Below are positions 1 through 8,334 of a stretch of DNA of 64,000 bases, one piece after another; position 1 is the stretch's first letter; each line of letters starts with the position of its first letter. This DNA comes from SIG454 sp045646365 (GTDB lineage Bacteria > Bacillota > Clostridia > Monoglobales > Monoglobaceae), in contig JAZRKP010000075.1 in NCBI GenBank assembly GCA_045646365.1, positions 186,001 to 250,000 on the forward strand, in the 5' to 3' direction. A program made the translations under genes and the position numbers. Below the pieces are notes generated by a model that worked only from the letters and a program-made list of their open reading frames with translations, had not been told where the DNA came from and did not search any database.

Positions 1-305
1 TGACCTGTTCCCCAGGGTTTTTGTCTTTCTGAGAATTCAGGCTTTTTAACAGGAATGTCATCAATGCTCTGGAATGCATAGTCCACATCAATTATTTTTT
101 CGATTCTGTTTCCGACAATTTCACGAAAATCCTTTTCAATTTCACGCTTTATAATAAAAACAATTTTTGAATAGCCAGCTTTGATTGCATCGTAAACGGA
201 ATAGTCAAGAAGAACTTCTCCGTTAGGTCCGACAGGTTCAATCTGTTTGAGACCGCCGAATCTACTACCCATTCCTGCTGCCATAACTGCAAGTGTAATA
301 TCCAT
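1..305 (-). CDS. Sugar-nucleotide type nucleotidyltransferase, N-terminal part (runs off window)
   Basis: About 101 residues are visible before the window edge. The N-terminus carries the nucleotide-binding signature AAGMGSRFGGLKQ followed by EPVGPNGE, as in the NTP_transferase fold that makes NDP-sugars or CDP-choline-like products. The ATG is preceded by AAAAGGAG at good spacing. It lies 17 bases downstream of glnN on the same strand, so the two may be co-transcribed. Substrate cannot be told from this fragment. Confidence 0.85.
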   Translation of the reverse strand, partial: MDITLAVMAAGMGSRFGGLKQIEPVGPNGEVLLDYSVYDAIKAGYSKIVFIIKREIEKDFREIVGNRIEKIIDVDYAFQSIDDIPVKKPEFSERQKPWGTG

Positions 306-322
306 ATTAAATCTCCTTTTAT

Positions 323-2416
323 TTATCTGACGCCGAATAAGAGGTCGCCGTATGTTGGATAAGGCCAGTATTCGGAGGCTGTGATAACCTCCAGTGAATC
401 AGTTGTTTCACGGACAGCTTTCATAGCAGGAACAATATTGTCCTTACAGAAGAATGAAAGCTCGCTCATATCAGTTATTGATTCGGATTCTGCAACAATT
501 TTTTCCAGGTCTTTAATCTCTCTGTAAAGCTCGCCTGTCAGGTTTGAAACGGCAGTTGCAGTTTCTTCCTCATATGTACAGTCAAGAGCGGAAGAAACAC
601 CCTTCTTAGAAAGGATAACATCTGTAAGCTCTCTTCCGTATGCGGAAACGGCAGGGAGAATATCTCTCTTAACCATCTCAATCATAGTCAGGGCTTCAAT
701 GTTTATAACCTTACAGTAGTTTTCCAGATTGATTTCGTATCTTGCACGAAGCTCAACCTCACTCAAAACCTTATGTTTTGAGAAAAGCTGAATATTTTTC
801 TCGGATATGAGAGCTGGGAGAGCGTCAGGAGTTGTCTTGAGATTGGAAAGACCTCTCTTTTCAGCTTCTTTAATCCACGCATCATCGTATCCGTTGCCGT
901 TAAATATAATTCTCTTATGTTTCTTGATTGTATCAATAATAAGCTCATTTAAGCTTGTTTCAAAGTCCTCTGCATTTTCAAGAATATCCGCAAATCCTTC
1001 TAAAACATCAGCAACAGCGGTGTTTATAACAAAGTTAGGGCCGGTAACGGAAAGAGAAGAACCGAGAGTTCTGAACTCAAACTTGTTATTGGTAAATGCG
1101 AACGGACTAGTTCTGTTTCTGTCAGTTGTATCTTTTGAGAATCTCGGAAGAGTATGCACTCCGATTTTCATAAGAGTCTTTTCTTTTGAGTCGTATTCAG
1201 TACCCCGTTCAATAGCGTCTAAAACCTCGTTAAGCTCGTCGCCCAGGAACATTGAAATAACCGCAGGCGGTGCCTCGTGCGCACCTAAACGGTGGTCATT
1301 CCCTGCGCTTGCAACGGAAGCACGAAGCAAATCCTGATATTCGTCAACCGCTTTTATAACAGCACAGAGGAATAAGAGGAACTGAGCGTTTTCGTAAGGT
1401 GTTTCACCAGGGTCCAAAAGGTTGATACCTGTGTTTGTTGAAATTGACCAGTTATTGTGTTTACCGCTTCCGTTAACGCCCTCGAATGGCTTTTCGTGGA
1501 GCAGGCAAATCAAATCGTGTTTCTTTGCAACCTTCTGCATAATTTCCATAGTAAGTTGGTTATGGTCGCAGGCAATGTTGGTTGTCGCAAAGATGGGGGC
1601 AAGCTCGTGCTGAGCGGGAGCACCTTCGTTATGCTCTGTTTTTGCTAAAATACCAAGTTTCCAGAGCTCTTTGTTAAGGTCTTTCATATAAGCCTTGACA
1701 CGAGGCTTAATCTGACCGTAATAATGGTCGTCAAGCTCCTGACCTTTCGGCGGTTTAGCACCGAACAAGGTTCTGCCTGTGTATACAAGGTCTTTTCTTG
1801 CCTCGTAAAGTTCTCTCGGAATAAGGAAATATTCCTGCTCAGGGCCAACCGTTGTTTTAACAGATGTGACATTTTCGTTACCGAAAAGTTTTAAAACACG
1901 GAGAGCCTGTTTGTTGATAAGCTCCATAGAACGAAGGAGCGGTGTCTTCATATCAAGAGCCTCGCCTCCGAAGGAACAGAATGCCGTCGGAATACAAAGC
2001 GTATCATCTTTTATGAATGCGTAGGATGTAGCATCCCAGGCTGTGTAGCCTCTTGCCTCGAAGGTAGCACGAAGTCCGCCTGACGGGAAAGAGGAAGCGT
2101 CGGATTCACCTTTAACAAGCTCTTTACCTGAAAACTCCATAATAATTTTCCCGTCCTTTGTGGGACTTATGAAGCTATCGTGCTTCTCTGCGGTAAAGCC
2201 TGTAAGAGGCTGGAACCAATGAGTAAAATGAGTTGCACCTTTTTCTATTGCCCAATCTTTCATGGCGTTTGCAACACTGTTAGCAATGGTTATATCAAGC
2301 TTTCGTCCATCCTGAATGGTCTTTTGCATAGCTTTATAGGTATCCTCTGAAAGACGCTGTCTCATAACAGAATCGTCGAACACCATTGAGCCGAAAATTT
2401 CAGTAACACTACTCAT
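323..2416 (-). CDS. glnN: Glutamine synthetase type III
   Basis: Makes glutamine from glutamate, ammonia and ATP in the cytoplasm. At 697 residues it has the length of the GSIII (GlnN) family, well above the roughly 450 of type I. Family motifs include [32 protein letters not shown] and the C-terminal [18 protein letters not shown]. The ATG at 2416 is chosen over the in-frame TTG at 2419 because AAGGAGAG ends six bases upstream. A consensus promoter lies just upstream and the gene reads into the nucleotidyltransferase gene. With gdhA at 41 kb it gives the cell two ammonia-assimilation enzymes. Confidence 0.97.
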   Translation of the reverse strand: MSSVTEIFGSMVFDDSVMRQRLSEDTYKAMQKTIQDGRKLDITIANSVANAMKDWAIEKGATHFTHWFQPLTGFTAEKHDSFISPTKDGKIIMEFSGKELVKGESDASSFPSGGLRATFEARGYTAWDATSYAFIKDDTLCIPTAFCSFGGEALDMKTPLLRSMELINKQALRVLKLFGNENVTSVKTTVGPEQEYFLIPRELYEARKDLVYTGRTLFGAKPPKGQELDDHYYGQIKPRVKAYMKDLNKELWKLGILAKTEHNEGAPAQHELAPIFATTNIACDHNQLTMEIMQKVAKKHDLICLLHEKPFEGVNGSGKHNNWSISTNTGINLLDPGETPYENAQFLLFLCAVIKAVDEYQDLLRASVASAGNDHRLGAHEAPPAVISMFLGDELNEVLDAIERGTEYDSKEKTLMKIGVHTLPRFSKDTTDRNRTSPFAFTNNKFEFRTLGSSLSVTGPNFVINTAVADVLEGFADILENAEDFETSLNELIIDTIKKHKRIIFNGNGYDDAWIKEAEKRGLSNLKTTPDALPALISEKNIQLFSKHKVLSEVELRARYEINLENYCKVINIEALTMIEMVKRDILPAVSAYGRELTDVILSKKGVSSALDCTYEEETATAVSNLTGELYREIKDLEKIVAESESITDMSELSFFCKDNIVPAMKAVRETTDSLEVITASEYWPYPTYGDLLFGVR

Positions 2417-2453
2417 CAAAATCTCTCCTTAAAAATAAAGACATAACATTTAT

Positions 2454-2482
2454 ATTATATATGCAGACAGCTAAAATGTCAA
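2454..2482 (-). promoter_or_regulatory. Sigma-A type promoter of glnN
   Basis: On the minus strand TTGACA (2482-2477) is separated by 17 bases from TATAAT (2459-2454), a perfect consensus, about 40 bases ahead of the glnN start codon. Confidence 0.85.
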
Positions 2483-2542
2483 GGTTTTATAAGGGATAAT
2501 ATGGTATTTGAGAAAATTTAAATTTTTAAAGGGCTTAAATTG

Positions 2543-2571
2543 TTGACATAGGGAAAATTGTGTGGTATAAT
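2543..2571 (+). promoter_or_regulatory. Sigma-A type promoter of the SCIFF gene
   Basis: TTGACA (2543-2548), 17-base spacer, TATAAT (2566-2571). It is a perfect consensus, so the small peptide gene is probably expressed strongly. It is divergent from the glnN promoter with about 60 bases between the -35 boxes. Confidence 0.85.
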
Positions 2572-2608
2572 ATTTAAAAATTTGTTATTTTATAAGGAGA
2601 TGCTTAAA

Positions 2609-2761
2609 ATGAACAGAATTCAGACTATCCAGACTCGTGACCTTACAAAGAGCGTTAAAGACGGCGGTTGCGGTGAATGTCAGACATCATGTCAGTCTGC
2701 TTGCAAAACATCCTGCGGTGTTGCTAATCAGGAATGTGAAAAGTGCGTAAGCAGCAAATAA
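2609..2761 (+). CDS. SCIFF ranthipeptide precursor (six-cysteines-in-forty-five family)
   Basis: A 50-residue RiPP precursor whose core GGCGECQTSCQSACKTSC is the near-invariant SCIFF signature of Clostridia. Its maturase follows 68 bases downstream. Cysteines fall at 21, 24, 28, 32, 36 and 43 as expected, with a seventh at 46 in a short C-terminal tail that the usual 45-46 residue members lack. Residue 37, the threonine cross-linked to Cys32 in characterised SCIFF peptides, is glycine here. The start is the ATG after TAAGGAGA; an upstream in-frame extension to 2558 overlaps the promoter and is rejected. The biological role of SCIFF peptides is not settled. Confidence 0.95.
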   Translation: MNRIQTIQTRDLTKSVKDGGCGECQTSCQSACKTSCGVANQECEKCVSSK

Positions 2762-2779
2762 TTTGATATTTAAAATTCA

Positions 2780-2814
2780 GGAGCTGTAGCATTTTGCTAT
2801 GGCTCTGTTTTTTT
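2780..2814 (+). terminator. Terminator-like hairpin between SCIFF gene and maturase
   Basis: GGAGCTGTAGCA (2780-2791) pairs with TGCTATGGCTCT (2795-2806), 12 pairs including three wobbles and a 3-base loop. It is followed by seven T residues at 2808-2814. It probably stops most transcripts after the peptide gene, leaving read-through for the maturase. Confidence 0.75.
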
Positions 2815-2829
2815 GGAAAGGTTATAAAA

Positions 2830-4209
2830 ATGATACACCAGTATAAATTAAACGGATATAATATTGTTCTTGATGTTTTCAGCGGAGCGGTGCATCTTGT
2901 TGATGATGTTTCCTATGATGTTATTGAACTTCTGGAGGAAAAATCAAGGGATGAGGTTTCGGCTCTTATTCTTGAAAAATACAAGGCGGAAAATATAACT
3001 CAAAAGGATATTGACGAGATTTTTGAGGATATTGATGAACTGAAAAAAGATGGAAAGCTATATTCTGAAGATGTCTATGCGGATAAGGCTTTTGACCTTA
3101 AAAACCGCCATACGGATATTAAGGCGCTGTGCTTGCATACGGCTCACACTTGTAACTTAAACTGTGATTATTGCTTTGCGAGTCAGGGAAAATATCACGG
3201 TGACAGAGCATTGATGAGTCTTGAAGTCGGAAAAAGAGCCATTGATTTTCTTATCGAAAATTCGGGAAACCGTAAAAACCTTGAAGTGGACTTTTTCGGC
3301 GGAGAACCGCTTATGAACTGGGATGTTTGCAAGGAAATCGTGAATTATGCAAGAAGTATTGAAAAAGAGCATAATAAGAATTTCAGATTTACTCTTACAA
3401 CAAACGGTGTTTTAATTGACGATGAGGTTATTGAGTTTGCAAATAAGGAAATGCACAATGTTGTTTTAAGTCTTGACGGAAGAAAAGAAGTCCACGACAG
3501 TCTTAGAAAAACAGTAAACGGACAGGGAAGCTATGATATAATTCTTCCGAAGTTCAAGGAATTTGTGGAAAAGCGCGGTAACAAGGGTTACTATATGAGA
3601 GGAACTTTCACTCATAATAACACAGACTTTACAAATGACATATTCCATATGGCGGATATGGGGTTTAATGAGCTTTCTATGGAGCCTGTTGTGTGTGCGC
3701 CTGATGACCCTTATGCTTTAACGGAAGAGGATTTGCCTGTTTTATACAGACAGTATGAAATTCTTGCGGAGGAAATGCTTAAGAGAAGCCGTGAAAAAAG
3801 AGGGTTTACTTTCTATCACTATATGATAAATCTCTCAGGCGGACCTTGTATCTATAAGAGAATATCGGGTTGTGGTTCGGGAACTGAATATATGGCTGTT
3901 ACTCCGTGGGGAGAGCTTTTCCCTTGCCACCAGTTTGTGGGTGACGAGAAATACAGTATGGGTGACATCTGGAAAGGTGTTACGAATACACAGGTCCGTG
4001 ACGAGTTCAAGCTTTGCAATGCCTATGCAAGAGAAGAGTGTAAGGATTGCTGGGCAAAGCTTTATTGCAGCGGCGGTTGTGCAGCTAATGCCTATCATGC
4101 AACGGGCTCTATAAAGGGTATATATGAGTATGGTTGCAGGCTCTTTAAAAAGAGAATTGAGTGTGCTATAATGCTTGAGGTTGCGAAGATTCAGGAAAAT
4201 CTGGACTAA
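2830..4209 (+). CDS. SCIFF radical SAM maturase (thioether-forming)
   Basis: Installs the thioether cross-link in the SCIFF peptide. Of 459 residues, about 1-90 look like the peptide-recognition (RRE) domain. The radical SAM cluster motif is C108-x3-C112-x2-C115, followed by FFGGEPL. The C-terminal SPASM region has cysteines at 404, 407, 413, 417 and 436 for the auxiliary iron-sulfur clusters. The ATG at 2830 is chosen because it matches the family start; GGAAAGG at 2815-2821 is a weak binding site lying right behind the terminator T-tract. An upstream TTG at 2794 lies within the hairpin and is rejected. It pairs with the precursor just upstream. Confidence 0.95.
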   Translation: MIHQYKLNGYNIVLDVFSGAVHLVDDVSYDVIELLEEKSRDEVSALILEKYKAENITQKDIDEIFEDIDELKKDGKLYSEDVYADKAFDLKNRHTDIKALCLHTAHTCNLNCDYCFASQGKYHGDRALMSLEVGKRAIDFLIENSGNRKNLEVDFFGGEPLMNWDVCKEIVNYARSIEKEHNKNFRFTLTTNGVLIDDEVIEFANKEMHNVVLSLDGRKEVHDSLRKTVNGQGSYDIILPKFKEFVEKRGNKGYYMRGTFTHNNTDFTNDIFHMADMGFNELSMEPVVCAPDDPYALTEEDLPVLYRQYEILAEEMLKRSREKRGFTFYHYMINLSGGPCIYKRISGCGSGTEYMAVTPWGELFPCHQFVGDEKYSMGDIWKGVTNTQVRDEFKLCNAYAREECKDCWAKLYCSGGCAANAYHATGSIKGIYEYGCRLFKKRIECAIMLEVAKIQENLD

Positions 4210-4224
4210 TGTTGGCAAATTTCA

Positions 4225-4253
4225 TTGACAAGCAGTATTTTTTATTGTAGAAT
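4225..4253 (+). promoter_or_regulatory. Sigma-A type promoter of the GH3-like gene
   Basis: TTGACA (4225-4230), 17-base spacer, TAGAAT (4248-4253). It gives the GH3-like gene its own transcript, separate from the SCIFF locus. Confidence 0.75.
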
Positions 4254-4291
4254 TATTTGTGTAGAAAATAACGGGAAAAGGAAAAAGAGTA

Positions 4292-5473
4292 ATGAAAAAT
4301 TTACCCAAATACATAGTAGTCGGTATACTTGTTTTGCTGTGCGTGATTTATCTTTTCAGCAGATGCACACTGTTTATCCCCGATACTGAGGAGAAAAAAG
4401 ATAAAGATGAGGCGGAAACATTGATTCCGTCAATGGCGATAAGTGACGAGATTAAACAAAAAGTGACAGAGATGAGTCTTGAAGAAAAGATTTATCAGAT
4501 GTTTTATGTGACTCCTGAACAGTTGACGGGGGTTGGTGAGGTTATTCAGGCAGGCGATAAAACAAAGGAAATGCTTGAGAAATACCCTGTTGGCGGAATT
4601 GTGTATTCTTCACACAATCTCCAGACTCCCGAACAGACAAAAGAGCTGATTGGGAAATCTCAGGAATATTCAAAAATACCAATGTTTGCAGGTGTTTTTG
4701 AAGAGGGCGGAAATAATACGGTCCTCGGTGGTAATTCTTCTATGTCTTTAGGGAAAATCGAGGCAATGGCAGATGTTTCTGATTTTGAGAGGGCATACGA
4801 AATCGGTGCTAAAGTGGGAAATAGTCTTGTGGAACTTGGAATCAATATGAACTTTGCTCCCGTTGCTGATGTTATGGGCGAGGGCTTTAACAATGTTATT
4901 GGAACACGCTCCTTTGGAAATGACTATAATGCTGTTTCAAGAAAGGTTGAACAGTATGTTAAGGGCTTGCAGAGTAAGGGTGTTTCCGCAACACTTAAGC
5001 ATTTCCCCGGTCAAGGCTATACAGAGGGTGACACAAGCTATGATTATGCAAAGAATAACCGCTCAGCAAAGGAAATCAGAAAAGAAGAATTTGCTCCGTT
5101 TATAAAAGGTATTGAAGCGGGAACAGATTTTGTTATGATTGGAAATGTTAAGGTTGGAGCCTTTGATTCGGATAATCCGGCTCCGTTCTCTTATAAAATT
5201 GTTACAGACCTTCTTAAAAGTGAGCTTGGATATACGGGAATCGTAATCAGTTCACCAATGACGGACGGTGCTGTTTTAAATTCACACACCTCAGCAGATG
5301 CGGCTAAAGAAGCTGTTAAGGCGGGAGTTGATATGATTCTTATGCCAAACAGTCTGGAAATCGCAGTTAAAGCACTCTGTGAAGCGGTTGAAAGCGGTGA
5401 AATTCCGGAAAGCCGTATAAATGAAAGCGTTATGAAGATTTTGCAGACTAAAGCTAACAGAGGAATTTTATAG
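4292..5473 (+). CDS. Membrane-anchored GH3-like protein, catalytic residues missing
   Basis: The 393 residues begin with a hydrophobic segment (about 7-24) that acts as a signal anchor, with the rest outside the membrane. The remainder matches the N-terminal barrel of glycoside hydrolase family 3, as in NagZ-type beta-N-acetylhexosaminidases. The usual KHFPGHGDT..DSH is changed to KHFPGQGYTEGDTSY (236-250), so the His of the Asp-His acid/base pair is lost. The nucleophile motif V-I-(S/T)-D becomes VISSPM, with Ser321 where Asp is expected. It may be a binding or regulatory pseudo-enzyme. Fold assignment is firm; activity is doubtful. Confidence 0.85.
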   Translation: MKNLPKYIVVGILVLLCVIYLFSRCTLFIPDTEEKKDKDEAETLIPSMAISDEIKQKVTEMSLEEKIYQMFYVTPEQLTGVGEVIQAGDKTKEMLEKYPVGGIVYSSHNLQTPEQTKELIGKSQEYSKIPMFAGVFEEGGNNTVLGGNSSMSLGKIEAMADVSDFERAYEIGAKVGNSLVELGINMNFAPVADVMGEGFNNVIGTRSFGNDYNAVSRKVEQYVKGLQSKGVSATLKHFPGQGYTEGDTSYDYAKNNRSAKEIRKEEFAPFIKGIEAGTDFVMIGNVKVGAFDSDNPAPFSYKIVTDLLKSELGYTGIVISSPMTDGAVLNSHTSADAAKEAVKAGVDMILMPNSLEIAVKALCEAVESGEIPESRINESVMKILQTKANRGIL

Positions 5474-5516
5474 ACATAAGGTGATACAACAGAACGGATT
5501 TTTGGAGGTGTCATTT

Positions 5517-5765
5517 ATGGAAATGTTGATTATCTGGAACGCTATCGTGTTCTTTGTTTATGGCTACGACAAACACCAGAGTAAAAGAAGAAAACAGAGA
5601 GTGAGCGAAAAGCTTATGCTCTTGTTCGCAGGATTGCTCGGCGGAATTGGAGCTTTGGCAGGAATGTTATTTTTCAGACATAAAACAAGAAAGTGGAAAT
5701 TCAAGATTTGGGTGCCGGTTTTTGCATTTTTTGAGTTTGCAATTTTATGTTATATTCATATTTAA
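5517..5765 (+). CDS. DUF1294 small membrane protein
   Basis: The 82 residues match the DUF1294 pattern: an N-terminal membrane helix ending YGYDKHQSKRRKQRVSE, then a glycine-rich helix GLLGGIGALAGM, the motif FRHKTRKWKF and a last helix. The ATG at 5517 has GGAGG eight bases upstream, so the in-frame extension to 5481 is rejected. It sits between the GH3-like gene and rhaB on the same strand. Function unknown. Confidence 0.85.
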   Translation: MEMLIIWNAIVFFVYGYDKHQSKRRKQRVSEKLMLLFAGLLGGIGALAGMLFFRHKTRKWKFKIWVPVFAFFEFAILCYIHI

Positions 5766-5792
5766 TTATATTTAGGATAAGGAGAAATAAAA

Positions 5793-7196
5793 ATGGATAA
5801 GTATTTTCTTGCAGTTGATATTGGTGCGTCAAGCGGACGACATATCTTAGGTAAGTATGAGGATGGGAAAATTACTCTTGAGGAAGTTTACCGCTTCAAA
5901 AATGGTTTTGAAGAGAGAAACGGTTATTTGTGCTGGCAGTATGACCGCCTTTTCGGTGAAATTAAAAATGGTTTGAAAAAGTGTAAGGAAATCGGTAAGA
6001 TTCCTGCAACTATGGGAATTGACACATGGGGAGTTGACTTTGTTCTTCTTGACGAGAATGACGAACTCCTCGGCGACACAGTTGCGTATCGTGATGACAG
6101 AACATATCCTATGATGGATAAGGTTGCTGAAATAATTCCTGATGAGGAGCTTTATTCAATCGCAGGTATTCAGAAAGTTAATTTTAATACAATCTATCAG
6201 CTTATGGCAATTAAGGAAACAAATCCTGAATATATGGAGAAGGCTGAAACTTATCTTATGACTCCTGAATATTTCAATTTCCTCCTGACAGGTAAGAAGG
6301 TCAGCGAATACACAATCGCAAGCACAACAGGAATGCTTGATGCTAAGTCGAAAAAGTGGAGTAAGGATATTATTAAGCGTCTTGGCTTTAAGGAAAGCCT
6401 TTTTGGTGAACTCAATCCTCCTAAAACAGTTATCGGCGGATTTTCCGATGCAATAAAGGAAGAAGTTGGGTTTGACTGTCAGGTTGTTCTCCCTGCAACT
6501 CACGATACAGGAAGTGCTGTTCTTGCTCTTCCGACAAGAGGGATGAACAATGTTTATATAAGCTCAGGAACATGGTCACTTATGGGCGTTGAAAGTGCAG
6601 AGGCTAACTGCAGTAAGGAAAGCTGTGAAATGAACTTCACTAACGAGGGCGGTGTTGAATATCGTTATCGTTACCTTAAAAATATTATGGGACTCTGGAT
6701 GCTCCAGTCTATTAAAAGAGAGCTTAATGACGAATACAGCTTTGGTGAAATTTCTGATAATGCGAGAAAATGTGAAGATTTTAAGGCAATCGTTGATGTT
6801 AACGACCCTATGTTCCTCGCTCCAAAGAGTATGATTGAAGCGGTTAAGGAAGGTTGCAGAAAATATAACCAGCCTGTTCCTGAAACGATTTTTGAGGTTG
6901 CACAGTGTGTTTATTTAAGCCTTGCAAAGACCTATGCAGATACAGTTGCGGGAATTGAAAAGGTGCTTGGAAAGACTTTTGATTCGATAAGCATAATCGG
7001 TGGCGGTTGTCAGGACGGATACTTAAACGAACTTACCGCAAAAGCAACAGGAAAAACTGTTTTCGCAGGTCCTATCGAAGCGACTGCTCTTGGAAATATT
7101 TTAGCACAAATGATGAGTCAGGGTGTTTTTGAAACAGTTGACGACGCAAGAGATGCTATAAGAAATTCATTTGAAATTAAAAAAGTAAACAGTTAA
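5793..7196 (+). CDS. rhaB: Rhamnulokinase
   Basis: Phosphorylates L-rhamnulose to L-rhamnulose 1-phosphate. The 467-residue FGGY kinase opens with the ATP-site motif AVDIGASSGRH and has MGIDTWGVDF, HDTGSAV and SSGTWSLMG, all typical of RhaB rather than xylulokinase or glycerol kinase. AAGGAG precedes the ATG. No rhamnose isomerase, aldolase or transporter lies beside it, so it is an orphan member of the pathway here. A terminator follows directly. Confidence 0.92.
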   Translation: MDKYFLAVDIGASSGRHILGKYEDGKITLEEVYRFKNGFEERNGYLCWQYDRLFGEIKNGLKKCKEIGKIPATMGIDTWGVDFVLLDENDELLGDTVAYRDDRTYPMMDKVAEIIPDEELYSIAGIQKVNFNTIYQLMAIKETNPEYMEKAETYLMTPEYFNFLLTGKKVSEYTIASTTGMLDAKSKKWSKDIIKRLGFKESLFGELNPPKTVIGGFSDAIKEEVGFDCQVVLPATHDTGSAVLALPTRGMNNVYISSGTWSLMGVESAEANCSKESCEMNFTNEGGVEYRYRYLKNIMGLWMLQSIKRELNDEYSFGEISDNARKCEDFKAIVDVNDPMFLAPKSMIEAVKEGCRKYNQPVPETIFEVAQCVYLSLAKTYADTVAGIEKVLGKTFDSISIIGGGCQDGYLNELTAKATGKTVFAGPIEATALGNILAQMMSQGVFETVDDARDAIRNSFEIKKVNS

Positions 7197-7202
7197 TTTA
7201 TT

Positions 7203-7235
7203 CGGGCTTGGCAGAATTTCTGCCTTGCCCGTTTT
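7203..7235 (+). terminator. Rho-independent terminator of rhaB
   Basis: CGGGC-TT-GGCAG (7203-7214) pairs with CTGCC-TT-GCCCG (7220-7231) with an internal TT/TT mismatch, followed by TTTT. Confidence 0.75.
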
Positions 7236-7240
7236 GATGT

Positions 7241-7588
7241 ATGAATATGTGGAAATTAAGGATTGTTTTTAAGATTATATTTGTTATGGCGATAATGGTT
7301 GCCTTGTATTATTATGGAAAAGCTGCGGTTTTGAACGGAGAAAAATATACCCCTGTGGTGACGGAACATATAAGCGAGCCTGATATGGGAACAGAGGGAA
7401 AGAAGAGTATAAACGAAGCGACGAAGTATGATATTAAGAATGTAAAAGGCTTTGGAGAAACATATGCCAAGCGGATTATTGAATATCGGAATCAGGTCGG
7501 TGGCTTTAAAGGTATGGAAGATTTGATAAATGTTTATCAGATTGGCAAGGAAAGGTATGAACGGCTGAGAAATAAATTCAGCTTGTAA
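7241..7588 (+). CDS. ComEA-like membrane-anchored helix-hairpin-helix protein
   Basis: A 115-residue protein with one N-terminal membrane helix (about 9-25) and a C-terminal helix-hairpin-helix domain: SINEATKYDI, VKGFGETYAKRIIEYR and GGFKGMEDLINVYQIG. This is the layout of ComEA, the DNA receptor of natural transformation, but without the SLBB-type middle domain, so it is shorter than full ComEA. No clear ribosome binding site precedes the ATG; an ATG two codons later is also possible. It is 14 bases from truA on the same strand. The DNA-binding role is inferred from the fold. Confidence 0.8.
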   Translation: MNMWKLRIVFKIIFVMAIMVALYYYGKAAVLNGEKYTPVVTEHISEPDMGTEGKKSINEATKYDIKNVKGFGETYAKRIIEYRNQVGGFKGMEDLINVYQIGKERYERLRNKFSL

Positions 7589-7602
7589 AAGGAATTGAAG
7601 TT

Positions 7603-8334
7603 ATGAATTACAGATTAAAAATTCAGTACGACGGAACAAAATACCATGGCTGGCAACGACTTCAGAAATTTGAAACTGTGCAGGGGAAGATTGAAGATGT
7701 TTTGTCGAAATATTTTGGGCATAAAATCGAAATCAATGGTGCAGGAAGAACTGATTCGGGAGTCCACGCCAAAGGTCAGGTTGCCAATTTCAAAGTAAAC
7801 GGGGAATATGATAAAAGTGAAATACTGACTTATCTTAATAAATATCTGCCTGATGATATTGCGGTTATTGAGGTTGAGGAGACGGACGAAAGGTTTCACA
7901 GCCGACTTTCTGCAAAGGGAAAGGTTTATGAATATAGAATTTTAAACTCTGAAATTTTAGATGTGTTTGGCAGAAAGTATGTATATCAAATCCCGGAAAA
8001 GCTTGATGTAAAGGCGATGAAAGAGGCGAGCGGACATTTTATAGGTGAACATAATTTTAAAGCCTTTTGCAGTAATAAGCATTTTAAAAAGTCGCCCGTC
8101 AGAGAAATATATTCTATTGGAATTGAAAAAGAAAATGATGAGATAAGATTGAGATTTTACGGAAACGGCTTTTTATATAATATGGTGCGGATAATCGTCG
8201 GAACACTTATTGAGGTTGGTCTTGGCAAGAGAAATCCTGAGGAAATACCGCAGATTATTTTGTCGGAAAACCGCGAAATGGCAGGAGAAACTGCTCCTGC
8301 CAAAGGGTTGTGTCTGGTTGAGGTTTTGTATTAA
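7603..8334 (+). CDS. truA: tRNA pseudouridine(38-40) synthase
   Basis: Converts uridines 38-40 in the tRNA anticodon stem to pseudouridine. The 243 residues match the family length, with the catalytic aspartate Asp51 in GAGRTDSGVHA, an early YDGTKYHGWQ and a late FLYNMVRIIVGTL. The ATG has AAAGGAATTG upstream. Its stop codon overlaps that of the convergent cwlD by three bases, leaving no room for a terminator between them. Confidence 0.97.
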   Translation: MNYRLKIQYDGTKYHGWQRLQKFETVQGKIEDVLSKYFGHKIEINGAGRTDSGVHAKGQVANFKVNGEYDKSEILTYLNKYLPDDIAVIEVEETDERFHSRLSAKGKVYEYRILNSEILDVFGRKYVYQIPEKLDVKAMKEASGHFIGEHNFKAFCSNKHFKKSPVREIYSIGIEKENDEIRLRFYGNGFLYNMVRIIVGTLIEVGLGKRNPEEIPQIILSENREMAGETAPAKGLCLVEVLY

